Notes: generated by a model from the sequence alone, not told the origin. DNA of 6,413 nucleotides from Oligoflexaceae bacterium (GCA_947474445.1 CANJJY010000267.1:1-6413), one strand, 5' to 3'. Counted from the stretch's first letter, positions 1-6,087 are shown. Made by a program: numbers and translations.

Positions 1-699
1 CATCTCCGCAATAAGAGGACTCGCGCGTCCGTGGCTGTTCAAGACGGTGATGAAACAATTCTCATCGACACTTCGCCAGAGCTGCGTCTACAGTTATTAT
101 CAGCTGACATTAGACGTCTAAGGGCGGTGTTCTATACCCACCTTCATGCCGATCACGTACATGGATTTGACGATTTGCGAGCATTTTTTTTTCGCGATCA
201 AAAGCCGCTCGATGTTTACCTACTTCCCGAGTTGATACCTGAACTGAAATCCAGATTTTCGTATGCTTTTGAGCCAACGGGCTATCATGGCGCTGTTCCG
301 CAGGTAACTCTCCACCCCATCCCTGAAGGCCCTTTTCAAGTCGGGCCTTTTTCAATTGAACCCGTGAGGATGCCACATGGGCATGTCACGAGCTGCGGAT
401 TTCGATTTGAAAACTTTGTGTACGCGACCGATTTTAAAATCTTTCCATCTCTTTATGTATCAAAATGGCGTGGATTAATCCACTCGATGATCGCCAGTGG
501 GATTCACTTTGGGCATCATGCCAGCCATTCAGTAATTCCTGAAACCATCGAACTTTTTAAACGCTTGGCAGTAAAGCGCGGCATTATTTCGCATTTATCC
601 CACGATGTCGATTATCTAAAGCACTCCTTGCTTATGCCACCTCAAGTTGAGCTAGGCTTTGACGGAATGACGATTGACCTCCCTCCCACCGTATCGTAA
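1..699 (+). CDS. MBL-fold metallohydrolase, PhnP-like (5' end outside window)
   Basis: This is a metallo-beta-lactamase-fold hydrolase of the PhnP-like group. The frame is open from base 1 and the residues before the GTG at 31 (RNKRTRAS then VAV) already match the family's N-terminal strand, so that GTG is an internal valine and the gene starts upstream. 232 residues are visible; family members are usually about 250-260, so roughly the first 20-30, including the region that often carries a cysteine cluster, are missing. Metal-site motifs seen: HLHADH at bases 139-156, PHGH (about 373-384), the aspartate of YATD (about 421-432) and SHLSHDVD near the C-terminus. These are the expected ligands for a two-metal site, so the enzyme is probably active. 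PhnP itself is a cyclic ribose phosphodiesterase, but many relatives sit in housekeeping clusters with no proven substrate. No phn genes are visible, so the substrate is unknown. Likely cytoplasmic. The gap to ald is 70 bases. Confidence 0.88.
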   Translation, partial: HLRNKRTRASVAVQDGDETILIDTSPELRLQLLSADIRRLRAVFYTHLHADHVHGFDDLRAFFFRDQKPLDVYLLPELIPELKSRFSYAFEPTGYHGAVPQVTLHPIPEGPFQVGPFSIEPVRMPHGHVTSCGFRFENFVYATDFKIFPSLYVSKWRGLIHSMIASGIHFGHHASHSVIPETIELFKRLAVKRGIISHLSHDVDYLKHSLLMPPQVELGFDGMTIDLPPTVS

Positions 700-724
700 G
701 AACGTGCGATGTTTGGACAGTGGG

Positions 725-738
725 GATAAGAGCTTATC
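725..738. promoter_or_regulatory. Perfect dyad upstream of ald
   Basis: GATAAG and CTTATC form a perfect 6-base inverted repeat around two central bases, in the 70-base gap between the MBL-fold gene and ald, 32 bases before the ald start codon. As RNA it could fold as a short stem with a GAGC tetraloop, extended by a G-T wobble (724/739) and a G-C pair (723/740). It is followed by TCTTAAAT, which is too weak a T tract for a convincing terminator. A TTGGAC (713-718) lies just upstream and could be a -35 box, but no well-spaced -10 is clear. It could be an operator for ald, a weak terminator, or chance. Confidence 0.3.
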
Positions 739-769
739 TCTCTTAAATCACGAGGCAAAGGTCGGGCAT

Positions 770-1876
770 ATGATCATCGGCATACCCAAGGAAATCAAGA
801 ACCGCGAAAATAGAGTCGCTATCGTTCCCGGCGGCGTAAAAATGTTGGTCGATTCAGGCCACACTGTTTTTGTTGAAAAAGGAGCTGGTGTCGGAGCGGG
901 TATTCCTGACGAGAAATACCTAGCCGCTGGCGCCACCGTCTTGGCTCAGGCTGCTGAAGTCTGGGGTAAGGCTGACATGATCATCAAGGTCAAAGAGCCA
1001 ATCGCTTCAGAATTTAACTACATGCGACCTGGATTAATCCTCTACACCTACTTGCATTTGGCGGCAGCACATGAGCTTGGCCACGAGTTAGTCAAGCGTG
1101 GCGTCAGCGGAATTGCTTACGAGACAATCCAGTTATCGAATGGATCACTGCCTTTGCTCACTCCGATGAGCGAAGTTGCGGGCCGCATGGCTGTGCAAGT
1201 TGGTGCTCAGTGTTTGCAGAAACATAAAGGCGGCAAGGGTCTCCTTTTAGGAGGCGTACCCGGAGTTCGCCGCGGCCGCGTAGCCGTCATCGGTGGTGGA
1301 GTCGTCGGTATAAATGCCGCGAAAATGGCAATCGGCCTTGGTGCGCGCGTTACAATTTTAGATGTGAGCGCCGCGCGCCTAGCTTATTTAGATGATATCT
1401 TCGGGACAGACGTCGATACTATGATGTCGAATCCTGAAAATATTTCTCAAGCTGTAACAGAGTCTGATCTGGTGGTTGGTGCAGTATTGATCGCAGGAGC
1501 CAAAGCTCCGCGTCTTGTGACGCGTGAGATGGTGAGAAGCATGGAACCAGGATCAGTCATCGTCGATGTTGCAATTGATCAAGGTGGTTGCATCGAAACG
1601 ATAAGGCCTACCACGCATGATGATCCCGTTTTCTTAGACGAGCAAGTCTTGCATTACGGCGTGACCAATATTCCTGGCGATGTTCCGAAGACGAGCACTT
1701 ACGCTTTGACCAACGTGACCCTGCGATATGCACTTGAATTGGCTAACAAAGGGCTTGAACGTGCCATAAAAGAGTCGAGTGCTTTGCAACTTGGTTTGAA
1801 TACTTATCAAGGGAAAGTCGTGCATCCTGCCGTAGCTGAAGCGCTCAATCTCGAATTTCACTCTCCGAAATTCTAA
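770..1876 (+). CDS. ald: Alanine dehydrogenase
   Basis: NAD-dependent L-alanine dehydrogenase (EC 1.4.1.1) reversibly deaminates L-alanine to pyruvate and ammonia in the cytoplasm, feeding alanine carbon into central metabolism. The protein is 368 residues, against about 371 in characterised homologues. The start is ATG 770: the protein then opens MIIGIPKEIKNRENRVA, the family N-terminus, and AAAGG (757-761) lies 8 bases upstream. The frame stays open further upstream (to 674), but that extension is not family-like. Expected residues are in place: Arg15 and Lys75 (pyruvate binding), His96 and Asp270 (catalysis), and the NAD-binding loop IGGGVVG (174-180) with Asp198 at the end of the second strand for the adenine ribose. 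The loop has GGGVVG where many homologues have GAGTAG; the Rossmann glycines are kept. It looks complete. Pyridine nucleotide transhydrogenase alpha subunit is a paralogue, but the length and catalytic set favour ald. The gene probably stands alone between the upstream dyad and the downstream hairpin. Confidence 0.96.
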   Translation: MIIGIPKEIKNRENRVAIVPGGVKMLVDSGHTVFVEKGAGVGAGIPDEKYLAAGATVLAQAAEVWGKADMIIKVKEPIASEFNYMRPGLILYTYLHLAAAHELGHELVKRGVSGIAYETIQLSNGSLPLLTPMSEVAGRMAVQVGAQCLQKHKGGKGLLLGGVPGVRRGRVAVIGGGVVGINAAKMAIGLGARVTILDVSAARLAYLDDIFGTDVDTMMSNPENISQAVTESDLVVGAVLIAGAKAPRLVTREMVRSMEPGSVIVDVAIDQGGCIETIRPTTHDDPVFLDEQVLHYGVTNIPGDVPKTSTYALTNVTLRYALELANKGLERAIKESSALQLGLNTYQGKVVHPAVAEALNLEFHSPKF

Positions 1877-1888
1877 TATCGTCCCGAC

Positions 1889-1917
1889 CCCCTTGAACAG
1901 GTATCGAGGGGCTCTTT
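1889..1917 (+). terminator. Possible intrinsic terminator after ald
   Basis: Thirteen bases past the ald stop, 1889-1896 pairs with 1904-1911 (eight pairs, four of them C-G in a row, one T-G wobble) around a 7-base loop, followed by CTCTTTGCTTGG. The stem is good but the T tract is broken, so termination may be partial. The same GAGGGG arm could act as a ribosome binding site for an alternative TTG start (1916) of the next gene. Confidence 0.45.
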
Positions 1918-1933
1918 GCTTGGATTTTCCTAC

Positions 1934-2791
1934 ATGTCCAGCTATAGCTTGATCGACTCCGGCAATTTTCAAAAACTTGAACAAGTAGGACCTTATCGAC
2001 TGGTAAGGCCCTCTCCACAAGCTGTTTGGCAGCCTAGCCTCGCGTCAGAGATTTGGGCAAATGCCGACGCGCATTTTCAAAGATTCTCAGGCGGCGATGG
2101 ACGCTGGGAAATCCGTAATAAAAAGATGAATAAGAGCTGGAGCATCGAATACGGTGGTCTTCGGTTTAACATTGAGCTAACCGACTTCGGACATTTGGGT
2201 CTGTTTCCAGAGCAGTTAATGAATTGGCAAAGAATTCGTCGATTGTGCCATGTAGGTAGCCAAGGCCAGAGAGAATTCAACGTGCTCAATCTCTTTGCCT
2301 ATACCGGAGGATCGACTTTAGCAGCTGCTCAAGGTGGAGCTCGTGTTGCGCATATCGATGCTTCAAAGACCAGTGTCCAATGGGGGCGTGACAATGCGAA
2401 AGTCAATGGCCTCGAACAGCATGAAATTCGTTGGATAATCGAAGACGTGCAGAAATTTGCAGCTCGCGAATTGAAGAGAAGCAAGCAATATCATGGAATT
2501 ATCCTAGATCCGCCTAGTTTTGGGCGCGGCACCAAAAACGAAGTATGGAAGATCGAGACGGATCTTGTGCCACTTTTGGATGTCCTCAAAGATTTGCTGG
2601 CGCCAAATTTTTCCTTTGTATTGCTGAGTTCTCATTCCAATGGTTACACGCCCATTGCGATGAGAAATCTCTTAAATACGGTGGTAGGCCATGCGAGTGG
2701 TCGATATTTGGCCGAAGAAATGTTGGTTGCCGAAGAAGGTGGATGTCGCTGGTTGCCAAGCGGAGCATCAACCTGGTTTATCCAAGAATAA
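1934..2791 (+). CDS. Class I SAM-dependent methyltransferase, RlmK/RlmI-like
   Basis: Probable rRNA methyltransferase of the Methyltrans_SAM family that contains E. coli RlmI (m5C1962 of 23S rRNA) and the RlmK half of RlmKL (m7G2069). The protein is 285 residues from ATG 1934. An N-terminal all-beta part (about 1-85) is followed by GHLGLFPEQ (86-94), equivalent to the conserved loop before the catalytic fold. Next come SAM motif I, NLFAYTGGSTLAAAQGG (119-135), the acidic residue of HIDAS (Asp142), and motif IV DPPSFGRG (192-199). There is no RlmI-type PUA domain, as the protein is too short for one. ATG 1934 starts a family-like MSSYSLIDSGNFQKLEQ, but no good ribosome binding site precedes it. 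A TTG at 1916 with GAGGGG four bases upstream is an alternative giving 291 residues. The stop is 24 bases before the SpoU methyltransferase gene, so the two are probably cotranscribed. Target base and methylated atom cannot be read from sequence. Confidence 0.88.
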   Translation: MSSYSLIDSGNFQKLEQVGPYRLVRPSPQAVWQPSLASEIWANADAHFQRFSGGDGRWEIRNKKMNKSWSIEYGGLRFNIELTDFGHLGLFPEQLMNWQRIRRLCHVGSQGQREFNVLNLFAYTGGSTLAAAQGGARVAHIDASKTSVQWGRDNAKVNGLEQHEIRWIIEDVQKFAARELKRSKQYHGIILDPPSFGRGTKNEVWKIETDLVPLLDVLKDLLAPNFSFVLLSSHSNGYTPIAMRNLLNTVVGHASGRYLAEEMLVAEEGGCRWLPSGASTWFIQE

Positions 2792-2815
2792 TAGAATTAT
2801 CTTGCCGAGAGTTTG

Positions 2816-3601
2816 ATGCTGAAAATCACCAGTCTTCAAAATCCAAAAATAAAAGAACTCATCAAACTGCGCGGGAGTCGCGAACGAAAAGACACGGGAT
2901 TATTCTTGATCGAGGGTGCACGCGAACTCGGACGCGCTCTGGCCAGCGGCTTTGTGTGCAAGAGCCTTTACCTCTGTCCCGAGATTTTGAATCCTGAATC
3001 TCGCAAGTTGATGGAGTTGATACCCATCCAATCTCAGACAGAACTTACTCGCCCAATATTTGCTAAACTAGCCGTGCGTGAGGGAAGTGACGGTCTGCTG
3101 GCGGTTATGGAAGCGCGCACATGGGATTTTTCTGCTTTGCCACCACAGCCATGGCTGCTGGTTCTAGAAAATGTCGAAAAACCCGGCAATTTCGGGGCGC
3201 TCGCCAGGACAGCGGACGGCGTAGGTGTCGATGGGATCGTCATACTCGATCCGCAGGCTGACCTGTACAACCCTAATGCCATTCGCGCAAGTGTGGGCGC
3301 ATTGTTTACGAGGCCTTTGATCACTTCGAACTCTGAAATGTTTGCTGCTTTTTGCCAAAGTGAAAGAATACGTTTAATAACGGCTTCGCCTTTTGCAAAG
3401 AAATTTCATCATGAGGAAGATCTAAGGGGGGCGATAGCTTTAGTATTGGGGTCGGAAGCTCGGGGCTTATCTAGCTTCTGGGACTTCTGTGAACATGCTC
3501 AGGTGAAGATCCCGATGTTAGGTTTGGCCGATTCTTTGAATGTATCCGTGGCAGGGGCTGTTATTCTCTATGAAAGTCTGCGGCAGAGACTGCAGAAGTA
3601 G
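2816..3601 (+). CDS. TrmH/SpoU-family RNA 2'-O-methyltransferase
   Basis: SPOUT-class (SpoU/TrmH) enzyme that transfers a methyl group from SAM, expected on a ribose 2'-OH of tRNA or rRNA. The protein is 261 residues. The N-terminal part (about 1-100, beginning MLKITSLQNPKIKEL and including FLIEGARELGRAL at 30-42) is the L30e-like substrate-binding domain of the RlmB/TsnR/MRM3-like group. The C-terminal trefoil-knot domain carries all three SpoU motifs: KPGNFGALARTAD (122-134, catalytic Arg131), LVLGSEARGLS (209-219) and IPMLGLADSLNVSVAGAV (232-249). The start is ATG 2816; a TTG just before it (2813) would put the GAGAG at 2807-2811 too close, whereas it lies four bases from the ATG. It is second in a pair with the class I methyltransferase and is followed by a hairpin. 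The exact target nucleotide is not predictable; an rRNA site is as likely as a tRNA site. Confidence 0.93.
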   Translation: MLKITSLQNPKIKELIKLRGSRERKDTGLFLIEGARELGRALASGFVCKSLYLCPEILNPESRKLMELIPIQSQTELTRPIFAKLAVREGSDGLLAVMEARTWDFSALPPQPWLLVLENVEKPGNFGALARTADGVGVDGIVILDPQADLYNPNAIRASVGALFTRPLITSNSEMFAAFCQSERIRLITASPFAKKFHHEEDLRGAIALVLGSEARGLSSFWDFCEHAQVKIPMLGLADSLNVSVAGAVILYESLRQRLQK

Positions 3602-3616
3602 ACTCTTCGCCTATTT

Positions 3617-3637
3617 CAGAAGGGCTTTCGCCCTCTG
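3617..3637. terminator. Hairpin between convergent methyltransferase genes
   Basis: Between the SpoU gene stop (3601) and the stop of the facing THUMP methyltransferase gene (3653), 3617-3625 pairs with 3630-3637: eight base pairs with one bulged A and a TTTC tetraloop (core AGGGC/GCCCT). On the plus strand it is followed by CAATTTC; on the minus strand there is almost no T tract. It most likely ends transcription of the plus-strand pair and may also slow transcripts from the other side. Confidence 0.5.
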
Positions 3638-3652
3638 CAATTTCAACGCAAG

Positions 3653-4888
3653 TCAGATTGAAGAAGTGCTCTCCTCGAAATTTGATTGAGGTGCCGCGCG
3701 CGGAGCTTCATCGTTCGTGTCAAGGCTCTGATGCTTCTTTCCGGCATAGAGTTCAAAGACCAACAAGCGGCAGGGTATTCCACCATTATCGACGGGAATT
3801 CGCCGTTTAGGTCGGAGTCCAATGAACTTGTGCGGTGTTGTTTCCGAGACGAGCAAGGCTGCAGTCCAGCCTGCGTAACTCTTTTTCAAAGTATCACCGA
3901 TGCTTTTATAGAACTCGACCATCTGTTCGTCGGTCTTTTGGCCGATTCTTTCTCCGTAAGGTAAATTGCAAATCAAAATGCCGCTAGAAGCCGGAGCTTC
4001 CAAGTCAAAAAACGAGCCGGCTCTAAAGTTAATAAACTTTTCTACTCGTGCGCGGAGAGCGTTTTCTCTTGAAATTTCGACGTAACGTCGATCAATATCT
4101 GCAGCAAAAATTTTGGCCGGAGTTTCGCTCAGGCGATCTTGACGACAGCTATCCTGAACTTTCCTCCAAAGTTGACTGTCAAAACCTTTGAAGTGTTCGA
4201 ACCCGAAATCTCCCTTTCTACGATGAATAAGCGGAGCTTTTCCCAAGGAGCGAATTGCGGCCTCAATAGCTATCGTGCCGGAACCACACATTGGGTCATA
4301 AAAGTTTTGAGTTCCATCGTAGCCCATCATCTGAAGTAGAGCCCCGGCCAGATTCTCCTTTATCGGAGCAGGATGAGAATCCTCTCTGTAACCGCGTTTA
4401 TGCAAGGATTTGCCCGACGAATCGATGGACAAAGTGAGCTGACCGCCGTGAAGATAGGCTACGACCCTGATTTTCGGTTCCTTGAGGTCAACTCGGGGCA
4501 AGGGTTGTTCTATTTTGCGAAAGTGGTCTTCGATTCCTTGCCGTACGGCTTTGCTCAGTTGATTGGCTGTGGGAAATTCTGGTCCACGATCACCGACTAG
4601 TGCCTCAACCAGATAGGTGCTGTCAGGACGGAAATACTCGTCCCACTTCACTTTCCGGGCCTGGTTGGTGACTATCGGGAGGGTCGAGCCCGAACCCCGT
4701 CTCACGAGCAAGAGGAGACGACTAGGAGTCTGTAAGCGAAGGTGAAGTCGATAGGCCGTTTCAAGGTCGGCTTCGAAATAAACAGAAGCGTAAGCTGTTT
4801 CAATATTGTCGGCGCCAAGTTGACGTAATTCATTTGCTACAATGTCGACGGTGTCCTGGGAGGAGATGGCGATGTATGTCGATTTCAC
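3653..4888 (-). CDS. THUMP-domain class I RNA methyltransferase, RlmL/YpsC-like
   Basis: Likely 23S rRNA guanine-N2 methyltransferase related to the RlmL half of E. coli RlmKL (m2G2445) and to Bacillus YpsC. Domains: a ferredoxin-like N-terminal region (about 1-50), a THUMP RNA-binding domain (about 50-155), the signature SLHKRGYRE (161-169), then the catalytic UPF0020 domain with SAM motif DPMCGSGT (198-205), acidic AADID (262-266), and motif IV NLPYGERIG (308-316). Motif IV reads N-L-P-Y rather than the more usual N-P-P-Y; N-L-P-Y/F also occurs in related THUMP enzymes, so activity is likely. The start chosen is the GTG at 4886-4888: an AAAGGA (4898-4903, read on the minus strand) lies 8 bases upstream, giving 411 residues opening MKSTYIAIS. 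An in-frame GTG at 4910-4912 would add eight residues but has only a weak TTGAG site. The last ~28 residues are polar, rich in S/E/P/N and probably disordered. The gene diverges from the cyclophilin gene. Confidence 0.9.
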   Translation of the reverse strand: MKSTYIAISSQDTVDIVANELRQLGADNIETAYASVYFEADLETAYRLHLRLQTPSRLLLLVRRGSGSTLPIVTNQARKVKWDEYFRPDSTYLVEALVGDRGPEFPTANQLSKAVRQGIEDHFRKIEQPLPRVDLKEPKIRVVAYLHGGQLTLSIDSSGKSLHKRGYREDSHPAPIKENLAGALLQMMGYDGTQNFYDPMCGSGTIAIEAAIRSLGKAPLIHRRKGDFGFEHFKGFDSQLWRKVQDSCRQDRLSETPAKIFAADIDRRYVEISRENALRARVEKFINFRAGSFFDLEAPASSGILICNLPYGERIGQKTDEQMVEFYKSIGDTLKKSYAGWTAALLVSETTPHKFIGLRPKRRIPVDNGGIPCRLLVFELYAGKKHQSLDTNDEAPRAAPQSNFEESTSSI

Positions 4889-4910
4889 GGAGTTAGTCCT
4901 TTCGTGAACC

Positions 4911-4925
4911 ACTTGAAACTCAAGT
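4911..4925. promoter_or_regulatory. Perfect dyad upstream of THUMP methyltransferase gene
   Basis: ACTTGA and TCAAGT form a perfect 6-base inverted repeat around AAC, 22 bases upstream of the preferred GTG start of the minus-strand methyltransferase gene, in the divergent intergenic region. It could be an operator or a small leader hairpin. It would overlap the coding sequence if the earlier GTG (4912) were used. Confidence 0.28.
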
Positions 4926-4954
4926 TAGGAGTGGCTCGGTTTGCGCTCGGGCGA

Positions 4955-4983
4955 TTTACTCTCGCGTGAGTTTCAGGTATGTG
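4955..4983 (+). promoter_or_regulatory. Candidate sigma70-type promoter for cyclophilin gene
   Basis: TTTACT (4955-4960) matches TTGACA at four of six positions, and TATGTG (4978-4983) matches TATAAT at its first three, separated by 17 bases. Transcription would begin near 4990, leaving a leader of about 40 bases with a strong ribosome binding site. This is a weak consensus match found by eye, supported mainly by the correct spacing and by its place before a gene that must have its own promoter. Confidence 0.25.
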
Positions 4984-4989
4984 TGAAAC
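4970..4989. promoter_or_regulatory. Inverted repeat around the possible cyclophilin -10 box
   Basis: GTTTCA and TGAAAC are perfect 6-base arms with an 8-base gap (20 bases in all). The gap contains the candidate -10 box TATGTG of the cyclophilin gene, the geometry expected for a repressor site. Six-base arms are short enough to arise by chance. Confidence 0.3.
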
Positions 4990-5029
4990 CTTCGCCTGAG
5001 GGGCATCCAATCTCATAAAGGAATGGCTT

Positions 5030-5563
5030 ATGGCAGATGTTAAGCAGCATGTCAAAGATATCGAGAAAACCATCGATTTTAATAAGACTAAATATGAGGT
5101 TCGACTAACCACCTCGCTGGGACCCATCAATGTGGAATTCTTTCCTGAGGTTGCGCCTGGGCACGCAAGAAATATGATAGCCCTTGTTCGATCAGGATTT
5201 TACGACGGTTTAACCTTCCATCGTATTGTCAAAGGATTCGTAATCCAGGGGGGATGCCCGAACGGAAGTGGTTCAGGTGGCCCAGGTTATACAATCCCTG
5301 CAGAGTTTAATGACCGCTTGCACGAACCAGGCGTTCTGTCCATGGCTCGAACCAGCGATCCAAACTCTGCTGGATCTCAATTTTTCATTTGTCTCGAACG
5401 GATTCCCTACCTGGATCGTCAATATACTGTATTCGGTCGCGTAGCCGATAAGGAAAGCTTGGAAGTTGTTAAGAAAATAGGCGAAGTAAGAACAGGCACT
5501 CAGGATAGACCTGTAGAGCCGGTTGAAATCCAAAAGGCACTTGTGACAGAATCCGCCTTGTAG
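5030..5563 (+). CDS. Cyclophilin-type peptidyl-prolyl cis-trans isomerase
   Basis: Peptidylprolyl isomerase (EC 5.2.1.8) of the PpiB-like cyclophilin group, which speeds cis-trans isomerisation of Xaa-Pro bonds during protein folding. The protein is 177 residues against 164 for E. coli PpiB. The extra length is a charged N-terminal lead of about 20 residues, and there is no signal peptide, so it is cytoplasmic. Core motifs: FHRIVKGFVIQGG (63-75) with catalytic Arg65, Phe70 and Gln73; SMARTSDPNSAGSQFFI (104-120); and YLDRQYTVFGRV (127-138). The position of human CypA Trp121, important for cyclosporin binding, appears to be Tyr127, as in many bacterial forms, so weak cyclosporin sensitivity is expected. 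The start ATG is well supported by AAAGGA (5017-5022), 7 bases upstream. It is monocistronic, diverging from the THUMP methyltransferase gene and converging on the membrane protein gene. No clear T-tailed terminator follows it on the plus strand. Confidence 0.96.
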   Translation: MADVKQHVKDIEKTIDFNKTKYEVRLTTSLGPINVEFFPEVAPGHARNMIALVRSGFYDGLTFHRIVKGFVIQGGCPNGSGSGGPGYTIPAEFNDRLHEPGVLSMARTSDPNSAGSQFFICLERIPYLDRQYTVFGRVADKESLEVVKKIGEVRTGTQDRPVEPVEIQKALVTESAL

Positions 5564-5610
5564 TTGTGAACCTAAAGTCGGGGGGTGGTTGGGCGGAGTT
5601 GTTCCAGCGG

Positions 5611-5648
5611 AAAAGAAGCCCTCGTTCTGGTGTGGGTAGACGAAGGCT
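5611..5648 (-). terminator. Intrinsic terminator of the membrane protein gene
   Basis: On the minus strand, just past the membrane protein stop (5659), 5617-5626 pairs with 5639-5648: four pairs, one C/A mismatch, then five more including one T-G wobble, with a 12-base loop. The stem runs straight into TTCTTTT (minus strand, 5610-5616 region). The stem plus T tract fits a factor-independent terminator for this strand; the plus strand lacks a T tract here. Confidence 0.55.
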
Positions 5649-5658
5649 CGTGCGCTCT

Positions 5659-6021
5659 TCAAAAGGGTTTGAAACGCGCAAGATAAGCAGCTGACAACCC
5701 AAGCAGAAGAGCCACAATCCACATCACGCCGGCCATAGATTTGCGCCTTGCCGCAATAGCTCCAATTCCACCCAACAGAATCCAAATTGCGAGCTTAGAA
5801 ATAACCCAGCCTTGAATAGGGAGTTGGCCCTTTGCCAGCATCCCAAAACCTGCCACCAGGAGCAGGACCAAGCCGATCCCGTGGAGCATGGCGACCCACC
5901 GGCGACCGGGCCCATCTTTGGAGCCAGTGCCATTTATGGCGAGGACAAACTGAGCACCCAGGCCAGAAAAGACCATTATTAAGCCCAAGAAGTGGACAAG
6001 CTTATAAAAATCGAACGACAT
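5659..6021 (-). CDS. Small four-helix membrane protein of unknown function
   Basis: I do not recognise this protein as a named family. It is 120 residues from ATG 6021, preceded by an excellent ribosome binding site (AAGGAG six bases upstream on the minus strand). A GTG at 6051 would add ten residues but lies inside an inverted repeat. Four hydrophobic segments are visible, at about 8-29, 43-63, 72-91 and 97-115, separated by a polar loop with positive charges (NGTGSKDGPGRRW), a short turn (KGQLPIQGW) and a basic loop (ARRKS), so this is an inner membrane protein with no soluble domain. His10 within KLVHF in helix 1 and His47 within LHG in helix 2 sit near the membrane faces, and Lys76 lies in helix 3. 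A small helical bundle with such histidines recalls heme- or copper-linked proteins (HemJ, CopD), but this is only a resemblance. It has its own terminator and probably its own promoter. It lies 153 bases downstream of tadA. Confidence 0.8.
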   Translation of the reverse strand: MSFDFYKLVHFLGLIMVFSGLGAQFVLAINGTGSKDGPGRRWVAMLHGIGLVLLLVAGFGMLAKGQLPIQGWVISKLAIWILLGGIGAIAARRKSMAGVMWIVALLLGLSAAYLARFKPF

Positions 6022-6050
6022 CACGATCTCCTTAGAAGAATTGTGCTCCA

Positions 6051-6080
6051 CGGACTCTCTTTATCCTCTTTGAGAGTCCG
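6051..6080. repeat. Perfect 9-base inverted repeat before membrane protein gene
   Basis: CGGACTCTC (6051-6059) and GAGAGTCCG (6072-6080) are perfect complements around a 12-base A/T-rich spacer, about 30-60 bases upstream of the ATG at 6021. In RNA from either strand it would form a nine-pair stem. Neither side has a T tract, so a terminator is unlikely. A candidate -10 box (GATAAA on the minus strand, 6060-6065) lies in the loop, so the repeat may be an operator rather than an RNA structure. Confidence 0.5.
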
Positions 6081-6087
6081 ATGTAAG
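6060..6087 (-). promoter_or_regulatory. Candidate promoter of the membrane protein gene
   Basis: Read on the minus strand, CTTACA (6087-6082) matches TTGACA at four positions. After 16 bases, GATAAA (6065-6060) matches TATAAT at four positions. Transcription would start near 6053, leaving a leader of about 30 bases ending in the strong ribosome binding site. The -35 overlaps the 19-base palindrome and the -10 sits in the loop of the neighbouring inverted repeat, which suggests control by a DNA-binding protein. Called by eye from a weak consensus. Confidence 0.3.

Noticed and set aside
674..769. In-frame N-terminal extension of alanine dehydrogenase
   Set aside because: The 32 extra residues overlap the end of the MBL-fold gene and do not look like the family; ATG 770 has a ribosome binding site and gives the standard N-terminus.
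1634..2020. Minus-strand open frame of 128 codons across the 3' end of ald
   Set aside because: It is antisense to conserved ald sequence and shows no recognisable domain.
2545..2997. Plus-strand open frame of 150 codons over the end of one methyltransferase and the start of the next
   Set aside because: Both overlapped genes have strong family motifs in their own frames; this translation has a basic, low-information composition and no domain.
5273..5785. Long minus-strand open frame (170 codons) across the cyclophilin gene
   Set aside because: It overlaps conserved cyclophilin coding sequence and the membrane protein gene, has a cysteine-rich composition without recognisable motifs, and is best explained as a shadow frame.
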